From the NCBI RefSeq assembly GCF_002162035.1, contig NZ_CP021138.1, positions 2,232,001 to 2,296,000 on the forward strand: DNA of 64,000 nucleotides, read 5' to 3'. The stretch comes from Sulfuriferula sp. AH1. Lineage in GTDB: Bacteria; Pseudomonadota; Gammaproteobacteria; Burkholderiales; Sulfuriferulaceae. Within the stretch, counting starts at the first letter, position 1. Every line of letters begins with the position of its first letter. Made by a program: the position numbers and the translations under genes. Positions 36,090 through 45,136 of the stretch are shown piece by piece. Under the pieces are notes generated by a model. That model was not told where the DNA came from. It did not search any database and saw only the letters and a program-made list of their open reading frames with translations.

Positions 36090-37075
36090 CGCTGGCCCAG
36101 CCGGGATGGTTAGCCCTGTTGCCGCTGCTGGCAGGCTTTGCCTTCGTCGCATGGCGGCGCGGGTTTGTGCATGGCGAAGCAGCCGATGCAGCCAATTTGA
36201 CGCTGGTGCACCCCAATCTCGACCTGCTGGCCCAGAGCCGCAACATGACGCCCGACAACTCGCTGTGGATATTCGCGCCGAATCTGCTGGCCATGGTCTG
36301 CCTGATCCTGGCGCTGGCGCAGCCGCAATGGCTGGGCGACTGGATACCGGAAACGCCCGAAGGCCGTGAAATCATGCTGCTGGTGGATACTTCCAAGAGC
36401 ATGAGCATCGCCGATTTCGAAGCGCATGAGCAGCCCGTGGAACGCCTCGCCGTGCTCAAGGACATCGTGACCCGGTTTGTCGCAGGACGCCAGGGCGACC
36501 GTTTCGGCCTGATCGGGTTCGGTACGATCACCGGAACGCTGGTGCCGCCGACCTTCGATCTCGAGCTGGTCAATGCCATGCTCAGGCGCATCCAGGTAGG
36601 TATTGCCGGCGAAGATACCGCGCTGGGGGACGCCATCGGTCTCGCCCTCAAGCAACTGCATCAGCAGCAGCGCTTGCGCCCCGCGCTGATTCTGTTCTCC
36701 GACGGCGACAGCACGGCGGGCGACATAACCCCGACTGAAGCCGTGGCACTCGCACGGCGCATGGCGGTCCCGATTTATACGGTGCAGGTGGGCGGCGACC
36801 TGTTTGCGGCCGGACGCCCGGTCAGTACCGCCGGGGCACCGGCCGCCGAACCTGATCTCGCGCAAATCGCCGCACTCACCGGCGGGCGCTATTATCAGGC
36901 CGACAATCGGCAAGCCTTGCAACAGGTCATCGACGATATCGGCCATCGGGAAAAAACCATAGCTCGACCCGCACGGCGCCGGGCTGTGCAGGAATGGTAT
37001 CTGCTGCCGCTGCTGTTCGCCGGGGTGCTGTTCAGCCTGAGCCGCCTGTATCAGATACGCAGGATGGCGGCATGA
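36083..37075 (+). CDS. BatA-type von Willebrand factor A membrane protein
   Basis: A 330-residue protein with N-terminal hydrophobic segments (WLALLPLLAGFAFVAW and IFAPNLLAMVCLILALAQP), a VWA domain from about residue 95 with an intact MIDAS motif VDTSKSMS and later LFSDGDST, and a C-terminal membrane helix (WYLLPLLFAGVLFSLSRL). BatA proteins are attached to the inner membrane with the VWA domain outside. The start overlaps the previous gene; the stop overlaps batB/C by 4 bp. The long upstream extension of this frame (to 35624) overlaps the DUF4381 gene and is not coding. Confidence 0.92.
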   Translation: MLTLAQPGWLALLPLLAGFAFVAWRRGFVHGEAADAANLTLVHPNLDLLAQSRNMTPDNSLWIFAPNLLAMVCLILALAQPQWLGDWIPETPEGREIMLLVDTSKSMSIADFEAHEQPVERLAVLKDIVTRFVAGRQGDRFGLIGFGTITGTLVPPTFDLELVNAMLRRIQVGIAGEDTALGDAIGLALKQLHQQQRLRPALILFSDGDSTAGDITPTEAVALARRMAVPIYTVQVGGDLFAAGRPVSTAGAPAAEPDLAQIAALTGGRYYQADNRQALQQVIDDIGHREKTIARPARRRAVQEWYLLPLLFAGVLFSLSRLYQIRRMAA

Positions 37076-38880
37076 TCGGCCCGGGCGAACTCAGCCAACT
37101 GGACTGGCGCAACCCGTGGTGGCTGGCACTGGCACTGCAGCCCTGGTTGACAGGCTGGTTATTGCGCGCGCGCCGCGACAAAATCTACCGCTATGCCGAT
37201 GCGCATTTGTTGCCCTGGGCGATGCGCGGCAGCCTCGGAGCCACGTCCGGAAAATGGCGCAATCTGGCCAGCATGCTCGCCTGGCTGCTGCTCGCCTGCG
37301 CTGCTGCAGGCCCGCGCCTGCCCTTGCTTACGACGCCGGAACAGCAAGCTGCCATACCGCGTCACGAGATCAATTTGATGATCGTGCTGGACGTGTCCCC
37401 CTCGATGCTGGCAGAAGATGTCTCCCCGCAACGTTTGCAGCGCGCAAAGCTCGAGCTGCTCGACCTGCTGCCGCGATTGCGCGGCGAACGTATCGGCCTC
37501 ATCGTATTTTCCGGCAATGCCGGTTTGCTCATGCCGCTGAGCCGGGACGAAGCCGCATTGCGCTATTATCTGACGCTGGCTGAGCCGCGCCTGTTCGAAG
37601 TTCCCGGCAGCAATGTCGGCGCCGCACTCGATCTCGCACGCCAGTCCCTGCTGGCGCAAGGCGCAGGACAGCATGGCACAGTGCTGTTGCTCACTGATGG
37701 CGACAGCAGCGCCCTGTCGGCACCCATGCTGAGTGCAGCCAGAACCGCCGCAGGCAAATTGCAGCAAGCCGGATTACCGCTGTATGTGATGGGCATCGGC
37801 ACACGCGCTGGCGCAACCATTCCCCAGACTGATGGCGGCGTACTGGAACACGATGGCGCAGCAACCGTCAGCCGGCTGGACGAAACCTATCTGACCGCAC
37901 TGGCCCGCGTGGGCGGCGGCAAATACACCGGCGTTCAGGATGGCGGCAGCGACTGGAACGCGCTGTATGACAACGGCATTCTGACACTGCCCGGCAACCG
38001 CCATACGGCTGAACCTGCCCAGGCATGGCAGGAACTGTATGCATGGTGCCTGCTGCCGGCATGGCTGCTTCTGCTTTACGTATATTTCCCGCTGAATCGC
38101 CTCGGCAGCCGCCCCGATATTGCCGGATGGCTGCTGGCGGGAATGCTCGGCTACAGTGCAGGTATGCCCACCGCGCACGCTGATGATACCGGCACAGCGC
38201 GCGCCGCCTACACCGCCTATCGCAGCGGCAATTATGTCGAGGCGCAAGCCCTCTATGCCAGCATGCAAGGCTACGCAGCCGCCATGGGCAGCGGTGCCAC
38301 CGCCTACCGGCGGCAAAATTATGCCGAAGCCATCCGCCAGTTCACGACCGCGATGCTGTCCGCACATTCACCGGCACAATGCGCCGATGCGCTATACAAC
38401 CTCGGCAACAGCTATTTCGCCGCCGGCAGTTTCGGCACCGCAGCAGACGCCTATCAGGGTGTGCTCAAACTGCGGCCGCGCGATACCAATGCGGCCGCCA
38501 ATCTGGCCCTGACCGCAGGCCAGCTGGCAGCGGTCAGAAAGCATTACGCCACGATTATCGGCATCCCCGGACATCGCGGCCATCAGGTCGGCGGCGAGCT
38601 TGGTCAGGCCATCGACAATCAGCGCGTTACCATGGACAACGACAAGGAACAGACCGGCCCGGAAGTGGATCTTTCCAGCCGGCAGAATACAGAACAGGCA
38701 CGCTTGCGCAGCCAGGTTGCCGCCGCATCTGCCAAACAGCATGAACCGGATCGGGCCTACCCCGCAGCATTAAAAAAACTCGAGCTCACTGCCGACAGAC
38801 CCGCGCAGGTGCAAAAGGAACTGCTCAAGCTCGATGCAGCCGACAGCAACGCAGGTAACGGAGAATTATTGCCATGGTAA
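37072..38880 (+). CDS. BatB/BatC fusion: VWA domain plus TPR repeats
   Basis: A 602-residue protein. The N-terminal half is BatB-like: membrane segments, then a VWA domain with MIDAS VLDVSPSMLAED and LLTDGDSS (residues about 100-310), then a helix (WCLLPAWLLLLYVYFPL). The C-terminal half is BatC-like, with TPR repeats (AYTAYRSGNYVEAQALYASMQ..., ADALYNLGNSYFAAGSFGTA) and a charged tail. In many species BatB and BatC are separate; here they are one chain. It overlaps batD by 7 bp. Confidence 0.91.
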   Translation: MIGPGELSQLDWRNPWWLALALQPWLTGWLLRARRDKIYRYADAHLLPWAMRGSLGATSGKWRNLASMLAWLLLACAAAGPRLPLLTTPEQQAAIPRHEINLMIVLDVSPSMLAEDVSPQRLQRAKLELLDLLPRLRGERIGLIVFSGNAGLLMPLSRDEAALRYYLTLAEPRLFEVPGSNVGAALDLARQSLLAQGAGQHGTVLLLTDGDSSALSAPMLSAARTAAGKLQQAGLPLYVMGIGTRAGATIPQTDGGVLEHDGAATVSRLDETYLTALARVGGGKYTGVQDGGSDWNALYDNGILTLPGNRHTAEPAQAWQELYAWCLLPAWLLLLYVYFPLNRLGSRPDIAGWLLAGMLGYSAGMPTAHADDTGTARAAYTAYRSGNYVEAQALYASMQGYAAAMGSGATAYRRQNYAEAIRQFTTAMLSAHSPAQCADALYNLGNSYFAAGSFGTAADAYQGVLKLRPRDTNAAANLALTAGQLAAVRKHYATIIGIPGHRGHQVGGELGQAIDNQRVTMDNDKEQTGPEVDLSSRQNTEQARLRSQVAAASAKQHEPDRAYPAALKKLELTADRPAQVQKELLKLDAADSNAGNGELLPW

Positions 38881-40184
38881 GGCATTTGCTGATCGCATTA
38901 TGGCTTGCCATGCTGACCGTTCCGGCCTGGGCCCAGCCGCACTTCAGCCTGACTGCGGACAAGCACGATATCGCCCTCGGCGAAGCGCTTACCGTCACCA
39001 TCCGCGCCCAGGATGCCAGCGCTGAGCTGGATAGCCTCGACCTCAATGCATTCAAAAGCGATTTTGATATCTACACCCGCTCCACCAGCAAGCAAACCGA
39101 GGTCATCAGGGGCAAGCCCGGCACCACCGAGACCACAACGCTCATCCTCTACCCGCTGCATAGCGGCCAACTGCAATTACCCGCCCTCAAATTCGCTGGC
39201 AACAGCAGCGGACCCGTAGCCGTCACGGTGCACGAATCTGGGCAGGATACCCCGCAAGTCCTGCTCAAACCCGCCCTGACCCCGGCACACCCGCTCACCC
39301 GCCAAGCCGCCACCCTGACTCTGGACATCTACGACGACGGCAGTCTGCAATGGTCGCCACCCAAATTAACCGCACCCGCCGGAACGTATATCCGCGAGCT
39401 CGCCCCAACGCAACGGGACACCACGCTCAACGGCACCCCTTTTACCGTACACCGGCTGGCCTGGGCCATCATGCCGCTAACGCCAGGGAGCGTGACAATC
39501 AATTTCCCGATGTTGAATGCCATCAAATTCGGCAACCGCTTGCGCTATGCCGCACCCTCATTGCAGTTCGACACCCGCCCGGCCCCGCGCTACCTGCCGG
39601 TATATGTGCCCATCGGCAAACTCACCGCCACTTCCCAGCCACTATCAGGAAAACTGATATTGAACCGGCCAATCAACTGGAGTCTGATTGTGCGCGGCGC
39701 CGGCATCAGCGCGGAAGGCATCGCCAAACTATTACCGGAGCTGACCGATAGCGATACGCTGCATTTCTATCCGCCACAAATACGGCTGGCTGATGAAAAC
39801 GACAAATCCCTGGAGCAAACCTTACTGGTTACGCTCCCCTTCCAGCCACTGCGAACCGGCACCATCCAGCTACCGAAAATTGAATTGCCCTACTACAACC
39901 CGGCGACTGGCGTTATCGAATCCGTGGCGGTCGCGTCCCCCGCACTTACTGTGATCAATCCGCTATGGCACGCAGCCGCGAAACTTGTCGCCATCATGGC
40001 CGGTTTGGGATTCGTGATCTGGTTAAGCCGCATCAGTGTGCGCCTGTATCGACGCAAACGCACCCGCCGGGCATCGCTTCAGCGCGTTGCAGCCGCCGCT
40101 GACGCGCACCAGTTAAGCCAGGCTTTGCTGAATTTCGATTGGGGTTCCGGGCAATACAAGCGCACACGCTGCGGCTATGGTTGA
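38874..40184 (+). CDS. BatD-type oxygen tolerance protein, 3' end frameshifted
   Basis: A 436-residue product as read. The signal peptide LLIALWLAMLTVPAWAQ ends near residue 20 and is followed by immunoglobulin-like periplasmic domains and a membrane helix near residue 370 (LVAIMAGLGFVIWLSRI). The cytoplasmic C-terminal domain is cut short by a stop at 40182, while the expected continuation (LRLWLTEMERRYG, then ALTDLVEQLE) lies in another frame at 40163-40336. A missing base between about 40140 and 40165, where there is a GGGG run, would restore one protein. It may be a real mutation or a sequencing error. Last gene of the bat operon. Confidence 0.85.
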   Translation: MVRHLLIALWLAMLTVPAWAQPHFSLTADKHDIALGEALTVTIRAQDASAELDSLDLNAFKSDFDIYTRSTSKQTEVIRGKPGTTETTTLILYPLHSGQLQLPALKFAGNSSGPVAVTVHESGQDTPQVLLKPALTPAHPLTRQAATLTLDIYDDGSLQWSPPKLTAPAGTYIRELAPTQRDTTLNGTPFTVHRLAWAIMPLTPGSVTINFPMLNAIKFGNRLRYAAPSLQFDTRPAPRYLPVYVPIGKLTATSQPLSGKLILNRPINWSLIVRGAGISAEGIAKLLPELTDSDTLHFYPPQIRLADENDKSLEQTLLVTLPFQPLRTGTIQLPKIELPYYNPATGVIESVAVASPALTVINPLWHAAAKLVAIMAGLGFVIWLSRISVRLYRRKRTRRASLQRVAAAADAHQLSQALLNFDWGSGQYKRTRCGYG

Positions 40185-40336
40185 CCGAGATGGAACGCAG
40201 ATACGGCAATAACACTGCATTAACCGATCTGGTGGAGCAATTGGAAATCAGCTGCTATAACACGGCGAGCATCGAACCTGATTGGAAGGAATCGCGACAA
40301 ACCGCATTGCGGGTGATGCACGATATCGCCATATAA
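40163..40336 (+). pseudogene. Out-of-frame 3' remainder of batD
   Basis: Continues the BatD C-terminal domain in the -1 frame relative to 38874-40184: the residues TLRLWLTEMERRYGN, the ALVxxLE-like ALTDLVEQLE and CYNTASIEPDW fit the usual end of the family. It has no own ribosome site. Together with the upstream frame it would give a protein of about 487 residues. Confidence 0.7.
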
Positions 40337-40650
40337 AAATACTCACACTCAAGAAAACCCCCGTTATTTGAAATGCGCAAAAGCCCTTCTGTTCAAGGAA
40401 TGGCAAGCATTTTGTCCTCCCCGACACAATCTCATCCCGGCAACATCCACAACGAAGCAGCAGACCATCGGGTGTAAAAACCACCGGCAGCGGCACAACG
40501 CTGGGATCAATACTTATGCATACGCAGGGGAAAATCCGGTTGACGACGAACGCGAAACGAAATGGGCCATGGTATTGAAGCGCTTGAGCCGGGATAAGGG
40601 GGCATGGCGGATAGGCATTGTCACATCATTAATATTAATAAAATATTAAA
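40337..40650. other. Non-coding stretch between batD and dab promoter, with a possible RHS remnant
   Basis: About 310 bases with no supported gene. A 93-codon frame (40368-40649) has no family match overall. Inside it, residues GINTYAYAGENPV (40503-40541) closely resemble the core motif at the end of RHS/YD repeat proteins. Nothing else of such a gene remains, so at most this is a decayed fragment. Confidence 0.45.
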
Positions 40651-40699
40651 GTAAATATATTTAACTTTCATTAAGCAAATAAACCCTCCAGAATACAAT
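40651..40699 (+). promoter_or_regulatory. LysR-type operator and promoter of dabBA
   Basis: A 26-bp motif at 40651-40676 begins GTAAATATA and ends CATTAAGC; its end doubles as a weak -35 (TTAAGC, 40671-40676), 17 bp before a TACAAT -10 box (40694-40699). The same motif, 23 of 26 bases identical, lies upstream of the lysR gene at 46154-46179. The poor -35 overlapped by the site fits activation by a LysR-type regulator. An additional AATATT palindrome sits just upstream (40631-40647). Confidence 0.72.
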
Positions 40700-40776
40700 T
40701 CGTTTGTCAGCCTTTCGTGCGCACCGACAAACTTAATTGAGAGCACACCTCAACCATGCCACATACGGAGATTGTC

Positions 40777-42405
40777 ATGTCATCCAACCCGAATTTCATC
40801 ATTCTTATGCTCATCTCTGCGGCACCATTGCTGCTTTGGGCAACAGGACTTTTCGGGAACGTTCTAGCCGACAAACATGCCCGGCGTCTGGCACGCCTGA
40901 GTATCGGTGCGACCGGATTGTCTTTTCTCTGCGCCATCGTTGCCGCACTCGTATATGCTGTCGACGGTCAAGCCCTGACAGTAACGCTATTCTCCATTGC
41001 GTTGCCCGGGGACATGGGAGCGTTGGCCCTGAGCATCTATATCAACACGGTCACGATGATGATGCTCTCTCTGGTTTCCTTCGTCGGATTCGTGGTCTCC
41101 CGCTATGCTCGCAACTATCTCCAGGGCGAAAGACATCAGGGGCGGTTTTATATCTGGCTCAATCTCACGCTCGCATCCATCCTGACGTTGATCGTTTCCG
41201 GCAACATGCTGATGTTCGTATTGGCATGGATGTCCACCAGCCTTTGCTTGCATTACCTGCTGATGTTCTATCCGGAGCGGGCGGGGGCTATACTCGCGGC
41301 GCGTAAAAAAATCATTGTCAGCCGGCTGGGCGAGATTTGTCTGCTGATAGCCGTATTGCTCATCGGTTCTACCCTGCACACAATGGAGTTCGAGGCGGTT
41401 TTTCATGCCATGGCGGCAATGACCGGGCCACTTCCGGTCGCACTACAATGGGCCAGCGGACTCATTGTAGCGGCCGCAGCACTTAAAACGGCCCAATTTC
41501 CCCTGCAAGGCTGGCTGATCCAGGTAATGGAAGCCCCTACTCCTGTGTCGGCCCTGTTGCATGCGGGTATTGTCAATGGCGGGGCTTTCCTGATCATACG
41601 CACGAGCCCGATCATGTCCCAGGCCGTCATGGCCTCCGACGTCCTCACCATCATCGGGCTGGTCACGATCGCTGCCGCCGGGCTGGTCATGCTGACGCAA
41701 ACCAGCGTCAAGGTGTTTCTGGCCTGGTCGACCACCGCCCAGATGGGCTTCATGCTGCTGGAATGCGGCCTCGGGGTGTACAGCCTGGCGATGCTGCACC
41801 TGGTAGCGCACTCCTTATACAAGGCGCATGCCTTTTTGTCTTCGGGCAGTGGCGTTGATATCTTTCGCGCGCCGACCGTGCACGCTGCCCAATCCATACC
41901 GAAGTTCTGGCAGTGGATCGTCGTGCTTGCCTTCGCGGGTCTAATGACGATCGGCATCGGGTCTGCATTCGGCATGGACATCAAGACTCAGCCTGCACTC
42001 CTGGCATTAGGCACAATCATTACGGTAGCGGTAACGCAGTTATTGCTTCAGTCTTTCAAGACAGGTATGGGGGCTATCTTCATCGCACGTGCGGCTGGCG
42101 CCAGCGCTCTGGTCTGTACCGCTTATTTCAGCCTGCACTCCGCATTTCATTTCATGCTGGAAACAAGCTTGCCGGCCGTGCGGATGATCAACGGCCCTGG
42201 TCAATTCGCCCTTATCGGGCTGGTGATGCTAGTGTTTTTTGCCATTCTACTGATTCAGCAGAACTTGCCGAATCTGGCCAGATACCCAATCGCACGCAGG
42301 GCTTACGTGCATCTCTATAACGGTTTGTATGTCGATATCCCGTTTTCGCGGCTGGTACGACGGTTTTGCCCGATATATGCCCGACCGAAAGGAGTCAAAT
42401 CATGA
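40777..42405 (+). CDS. dabB: DAB inorganic carbon transporter membrane subunit DabB
   Basis: A 542-residue membrane protein of the NuoL/MrpA cation channel family. At least 12 hydrophobic helices are visible, with the conserved helix containing QWASGLIVAAAALKTAQFPLQGWLIQVMEAPTPVSALLHAGIVNGG and a later KAHAFLSSGSGV segment. In DAB systems this subunit couples a cation gradient to CO2 hydration by DabA, accumulating bicarbonate in the cytoplasm. The ATG at 40777 is chosen because GGAG lies 6 bases upstream; the ATG at 40756 lacks a ribosome site. Overlaps dabA by 4 bp. Confidence 0.93.
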   Translation: MSSNPNFIILMLISAAPLLLWATGLFGNVLADKHARRLARLSIGATGLSFLCAIVAALVYAVDGQALTVTLFSIALPGDMGALALSIYINTVTMMMLSLVSFVGFVVSRYARNYLQGERHQGRFYIWLNLTLASILTLIVSGNMLMFVLAWMSTSLCLHYLLMFYPERAGAILAARKKIIVSRLGEICLLIAVLLIGSTLHTMEFEAVFHAMAAMTGPLPVALQWASGLIVAAAALKTAQFPLQGWLIQVMEAPTPVSALLHAGIVNGGAFLIIRTSPIMSQAVMASDVLTIIGLVTIAAAGLVMLTQTSVKVFLAWSTTAQMGFMLLECGLGVYSLAMLHLVAHSLYKAHAFLSSGSGVDIFRAPTVHAAQSIPKFWQWIVVLAFAGLMTIGIGSAFGMDIKTQPALLALGTIITVAVTQLLLQSFKTGMGAIFIARAAGASALVCTAYFSLHSAFHFMLETSLPAVRMINGPGQFALIGLVMLVFFAILLIQQNLPNLARYPIARRAYVHLYNGLYVDIPFSRLVRRFCPIYARPKGVKS

Positions 42406-45008
42406 ACCGCACGACAACCATCCCTCCGAAATCGTTTGCCGGAACCATGGGTTTTGACGCTAATGCTACAGATGTAACCGGCAGAGCCGACGCAGTTTAT
42501 GACGCTGCTTCGCTGAAGGCTACGGTGGAATCGGTATGCAAGCGGATCGTTCCAGTCTGGCCGCTCGACGCCTTCGTAGCAGTCAGCCCTTATTTTGGCC
42601 TTCGCGATCAGGATTTCGAAAAGGCCCATGAGACGCTTGGCAGGGTAGCCGGGTCTTCCCTGGTCATGCCACGTCGTTACTACCGGGAACAAATTTCGAC
42701 AGGCCGTATTGCCCGGGCCGATCTCGAACAGGCGCTAAAGCAGCATGGTCTCAATATGAGCGCTGCAGAGGTGGAAAAGGCCCTCGCCAGCGATACCTCC
42801 ACATTGCCGAACCCGATCCCGCTGGTTTCGGATGTTTTGGGAGAATTGGACAATACCCAATGGACCAAGTTTGTTGTAGAACAAATCAGCCAGTTTTCAG
42901 CGGCCTATTTTGATCAAGGCCAAGCCATCTGGCCGATGCCCTGGCGGAAGGAACCCCTCTATAATGCGTGGCGCCATTTTGCCGAAATCGATCTGAGTCC
43001 CAGGATGATGGGCTTGCATGGCATCAGGACCGCGGTCGCTGCATTACCTGACCTGGCTGCAGACACTATTGCTCTGGCGGTACGGAAGCTCGCCATACCT
43101 GCGGATATGCTGGAAGACTACCTCCTTTCCGCCTTGATGAATATCGGTGGCTGGGCATCCTGGGCACGTTACCTCCGCTGGGAACAGGAATTGGTTGGCA
43201 AACACGAGGATTCCATTGTCGATCTGCTGGCCATCCGGTTAGCCTGGGAAATGATCCTGCTAAATGCCCGGCAGACGCCCGAGGCAGAGAAGGCCTGGCA
43301 GCATGCACTGCAGGCTCCGCAACGATCCTCGGCGCGCAGCACGCAAGTGCCTACACAACTGGACTTCGCCCTGCATACGGCGTTTGAACTGGGCTATCAG
43401 AAGAAAATCCTCGCACAACTTGCCCGCCACATCCGGCAAGCACCGGCGAAGAATCCCGCCCCAGTCCGGCCATCTGTACAGGCCGCATTTTGCATTGACG
43501 TACGCTCGGAAATATTTCGAAGGGCTTTGGAAACCGTCACACCTGCCGTGCAAACCATGGGTTTTGCAGGGTTTTTCGGTGCTCACATGGAATTTGTACC
43601 ACTGGGAGCCTCTAAACCACGGAGTCACCTGCCCGTGCTGCTGACGCCCAGCTGGCAGGGACACCAGCATATTCACGGTGCCAATGGCCATGAAATAAAA
43701 AAGGTCATCAGCCATCGCCGCCAGCGTTTACACAGCGCCGCTAACTGGAAAGCCTTCAAGAATTCGCCATCCTCCTGCTTTTCGTTCGTCGAATCGGCCG
43801 GACTGCTTTACGGCGCGAAACTGCTCGGGGACAGCTTCGGATGGAGCCGTCCCGTGCCCCATCCGGCAACCAAGGGGATCCATGCCAAATTTAGCAGGCG
43901 CCTTGTTCCAAGTCTGGATGCGGTTCATCATGGACAGAAAATCACCAAAACCCGGCAGAAATCGGCCGAAACCGCGAGGGTCGGCCTCCCGAAAAGCGAT
44001 CGTGGCGCGCTGGCAGAATCGGTCTTGACGGCCATGTCGATGACCAGCAATTTCGCACGGCTGGTTTTGCTGGTCGGGCATGGGAGCAGCACGGTCAATA
44101 ATCCTCATGCAACGGGACTCGATTGCGGGGCCTGTGCAGGCCAAACCGGTGAAGCCAGCGCCCGGGTCACCGCTACTTTGCTTAATGAGCCCAAAGTGCG
44201 CGAAGAACTTGCGCAGAAGGGCATTCATATTCCGGCAGACACACGGTTTGTCGGGGCCTTGCATGATACGACGCTCGATGAGGTGACCTTGTTCGATATC
44301 GATGATCTGGCATCGACTCACGCACAGGATCTGGAACAGCTGCGTCATTGGCTCACCCAAGCCGGACAACTGACGCGCATGGAACGGTCCAGTTTGCTGG
44401 GTATATCGAATTCGTCTCCAGAGGTTGTTGACACACTGATTCGAGAACGTAGCCGGGACTGGTCACAGGTTTTTCCGGAATGGGGTCTTGCCGGAAATGC
44501 CGCCTTTATTGCCGCGCCACGCTCCAGAACCAAAGGTATCGATCTTTCCGGAAGATCATTTTTGCATGACTACGAGTGGCGCAAGGATAAAGACTTCGGG
44601 GTTTTGGAGCTCATCATGACCGCACCGATGGTAGTCGCCCACTGGATCAATATGCAGTATTACGGATCCGTCGTCGACCACCAGAGATTCGGCAGCGGCA
44701 ATAAAGTACTGCACAACATCGTCGGGGGCTCTATCGGCGTATTCGAAGGAAATGGCGGGGATCTACGTGTTGGCCTGCCGCTGCAGTCGCTCCATAATGG
44801 TGAACGGTGGGTGCACGAACCTTTGCGGTTGAATGTATTTCTCGAAGCACCGAAATCAGAGATTGATCGAATCATTGCCAAACATGAGCTTGTACGCGAG
44901 CTCGTCGAGAATCATTGGTTGTTTCTTTTCCAGATTGACGACGAGCACAGAGACATCTATCTGCGCAACGCGGACAGGCAATGGCAACGAATGTCATCCG
45001 ATCACTGA
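42402..45008 (+). CDS. dabA: DAB inorganic carbon transporter subunit DabA (DUF2309)
   Basis: An 868-residue soluble, peripheral subunit resembling a beta-carbonic anhydrase. The zinc site is visible: Cys364 and Asp366 in AAFCIDVRSE, His560 in LVGHGSS and Cys575 in GLDCGACAG, with the 15-residue spacing between the last two that is seen in Halothiobacillus DabA. The conserved VWPLDAFVAVSP near residue 50 is also present. It converts CO2 to bicarbonate in a one-way, energy-coupled manner with DabB. The ATG at 42402 follows AAAGGAG and overlaps the dabB stop (ATGA). It ends before a strong terminator. Confidence 0.95.
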   Translation: MNRTTTIPPKSFAGTMGFDANATDVTGRADAVYDAASLKATVESVCKRIVPVWPLDAFVAVSPYFGLRDQDFEKAHETLGRVAGSSLVMPRRYYREQISTGRIARADLEQALKQHGLNMSAAEVEKALASDTSTLPNPIPLVSDVLGELDNTQWTKFVVEQISQFSAAYFDQGQAIWPMPWRKEPLYNAWRHFAEIDLSPRMMGLHGIRTAVAALPDLAADTIALAVRKLAIPADMLEDYLLSALMNIGGWASWARYLRWEQELVGKHEDSIVDLLAIRLAWEMILLNARQTPEAEKAWQHALQAPQRSSARSTQVPTQLDFALHTAFELGYQKKILAQLARHIRQAPAKNPAPVRPSVQAAFCIDVRSEIFRRALETVTPAVQTMGFAGFFGAHMEFVPLGASKPRSHLPVLLTPSWQGHQHIHGANGHEIKKVISHRRQRLHSAANWKAFKNSPSSCFSFVESAGLLYGAKLLGDSFGWSRPVPHPATKGIHAKFSRRLVPSLDAVHHGQKITKTRQKSAETARVGLPKSDRGALAESVLTAMSMTSNFARLVLLVGHGSSTVNNPHATGLDCGACAGQTGEASARVTATLLNEPKVREELAQKGIHIPADTRFVGALHDTTLDEVTLFDIDDLASTHAQDLEQLRHWLTQAGQLTRMERSSLLGISNSSPEVVDTLIRERSRDWSQVFPEWGLAGNAAFIAAPRSRTKGIDLSGRSFLHDYEWRKDKDFGVLELIMTAPMVVAHWINMQYYGSVVDHQRFGSGNKVLHNIVGGSIGVFEGNGGDLRVGLPLQSLHNGERWVHEPLRLNVFLEAPKSEIDRIIAKHELVRELVENHWLFLFQIDDEHRDIYLRNADRQWQRMSSDH

Positions 45009-45085
45009 TGACATTCATCGAAACCATGAGGCTTGATATCGGTTATTTTTTATTTGCGGATTCCGTCGATCAAATTCCGCGCAGT

Positions 45086-45117
45086 TTTTTCCTGAACAGC
45101 TGACCGTTCAGGAAAAA
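45086..45117. terminator. Bidirectional terminator between dabA and lysR
   Basis: Perfect 12-bp arms (TTTTTCCTGAAC, 45086-45097, and its complement, 45106-45117) around an 8-base loop, with T-run and A-run flanks. It lies in the convergent gap between dabA and lysR and can end both transcripts. Confidence 0.92.
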
Positions 45118-45136
45118 GGAATGGTGTCCCCTCTGC

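Noticed and set aside
36083-37075. Longer start for batA at 35624
   Set aside because: The extension overlaps the DUF4381 gene in another frame and reads as Arg/His-rich shadow sequence.
40368-40649. 93-codon frame between batD and dabB
   Set aside because: Only a short RHS-like stretch is recognisable; the rest is not protein-like and it runs into the AT-rich promoter.
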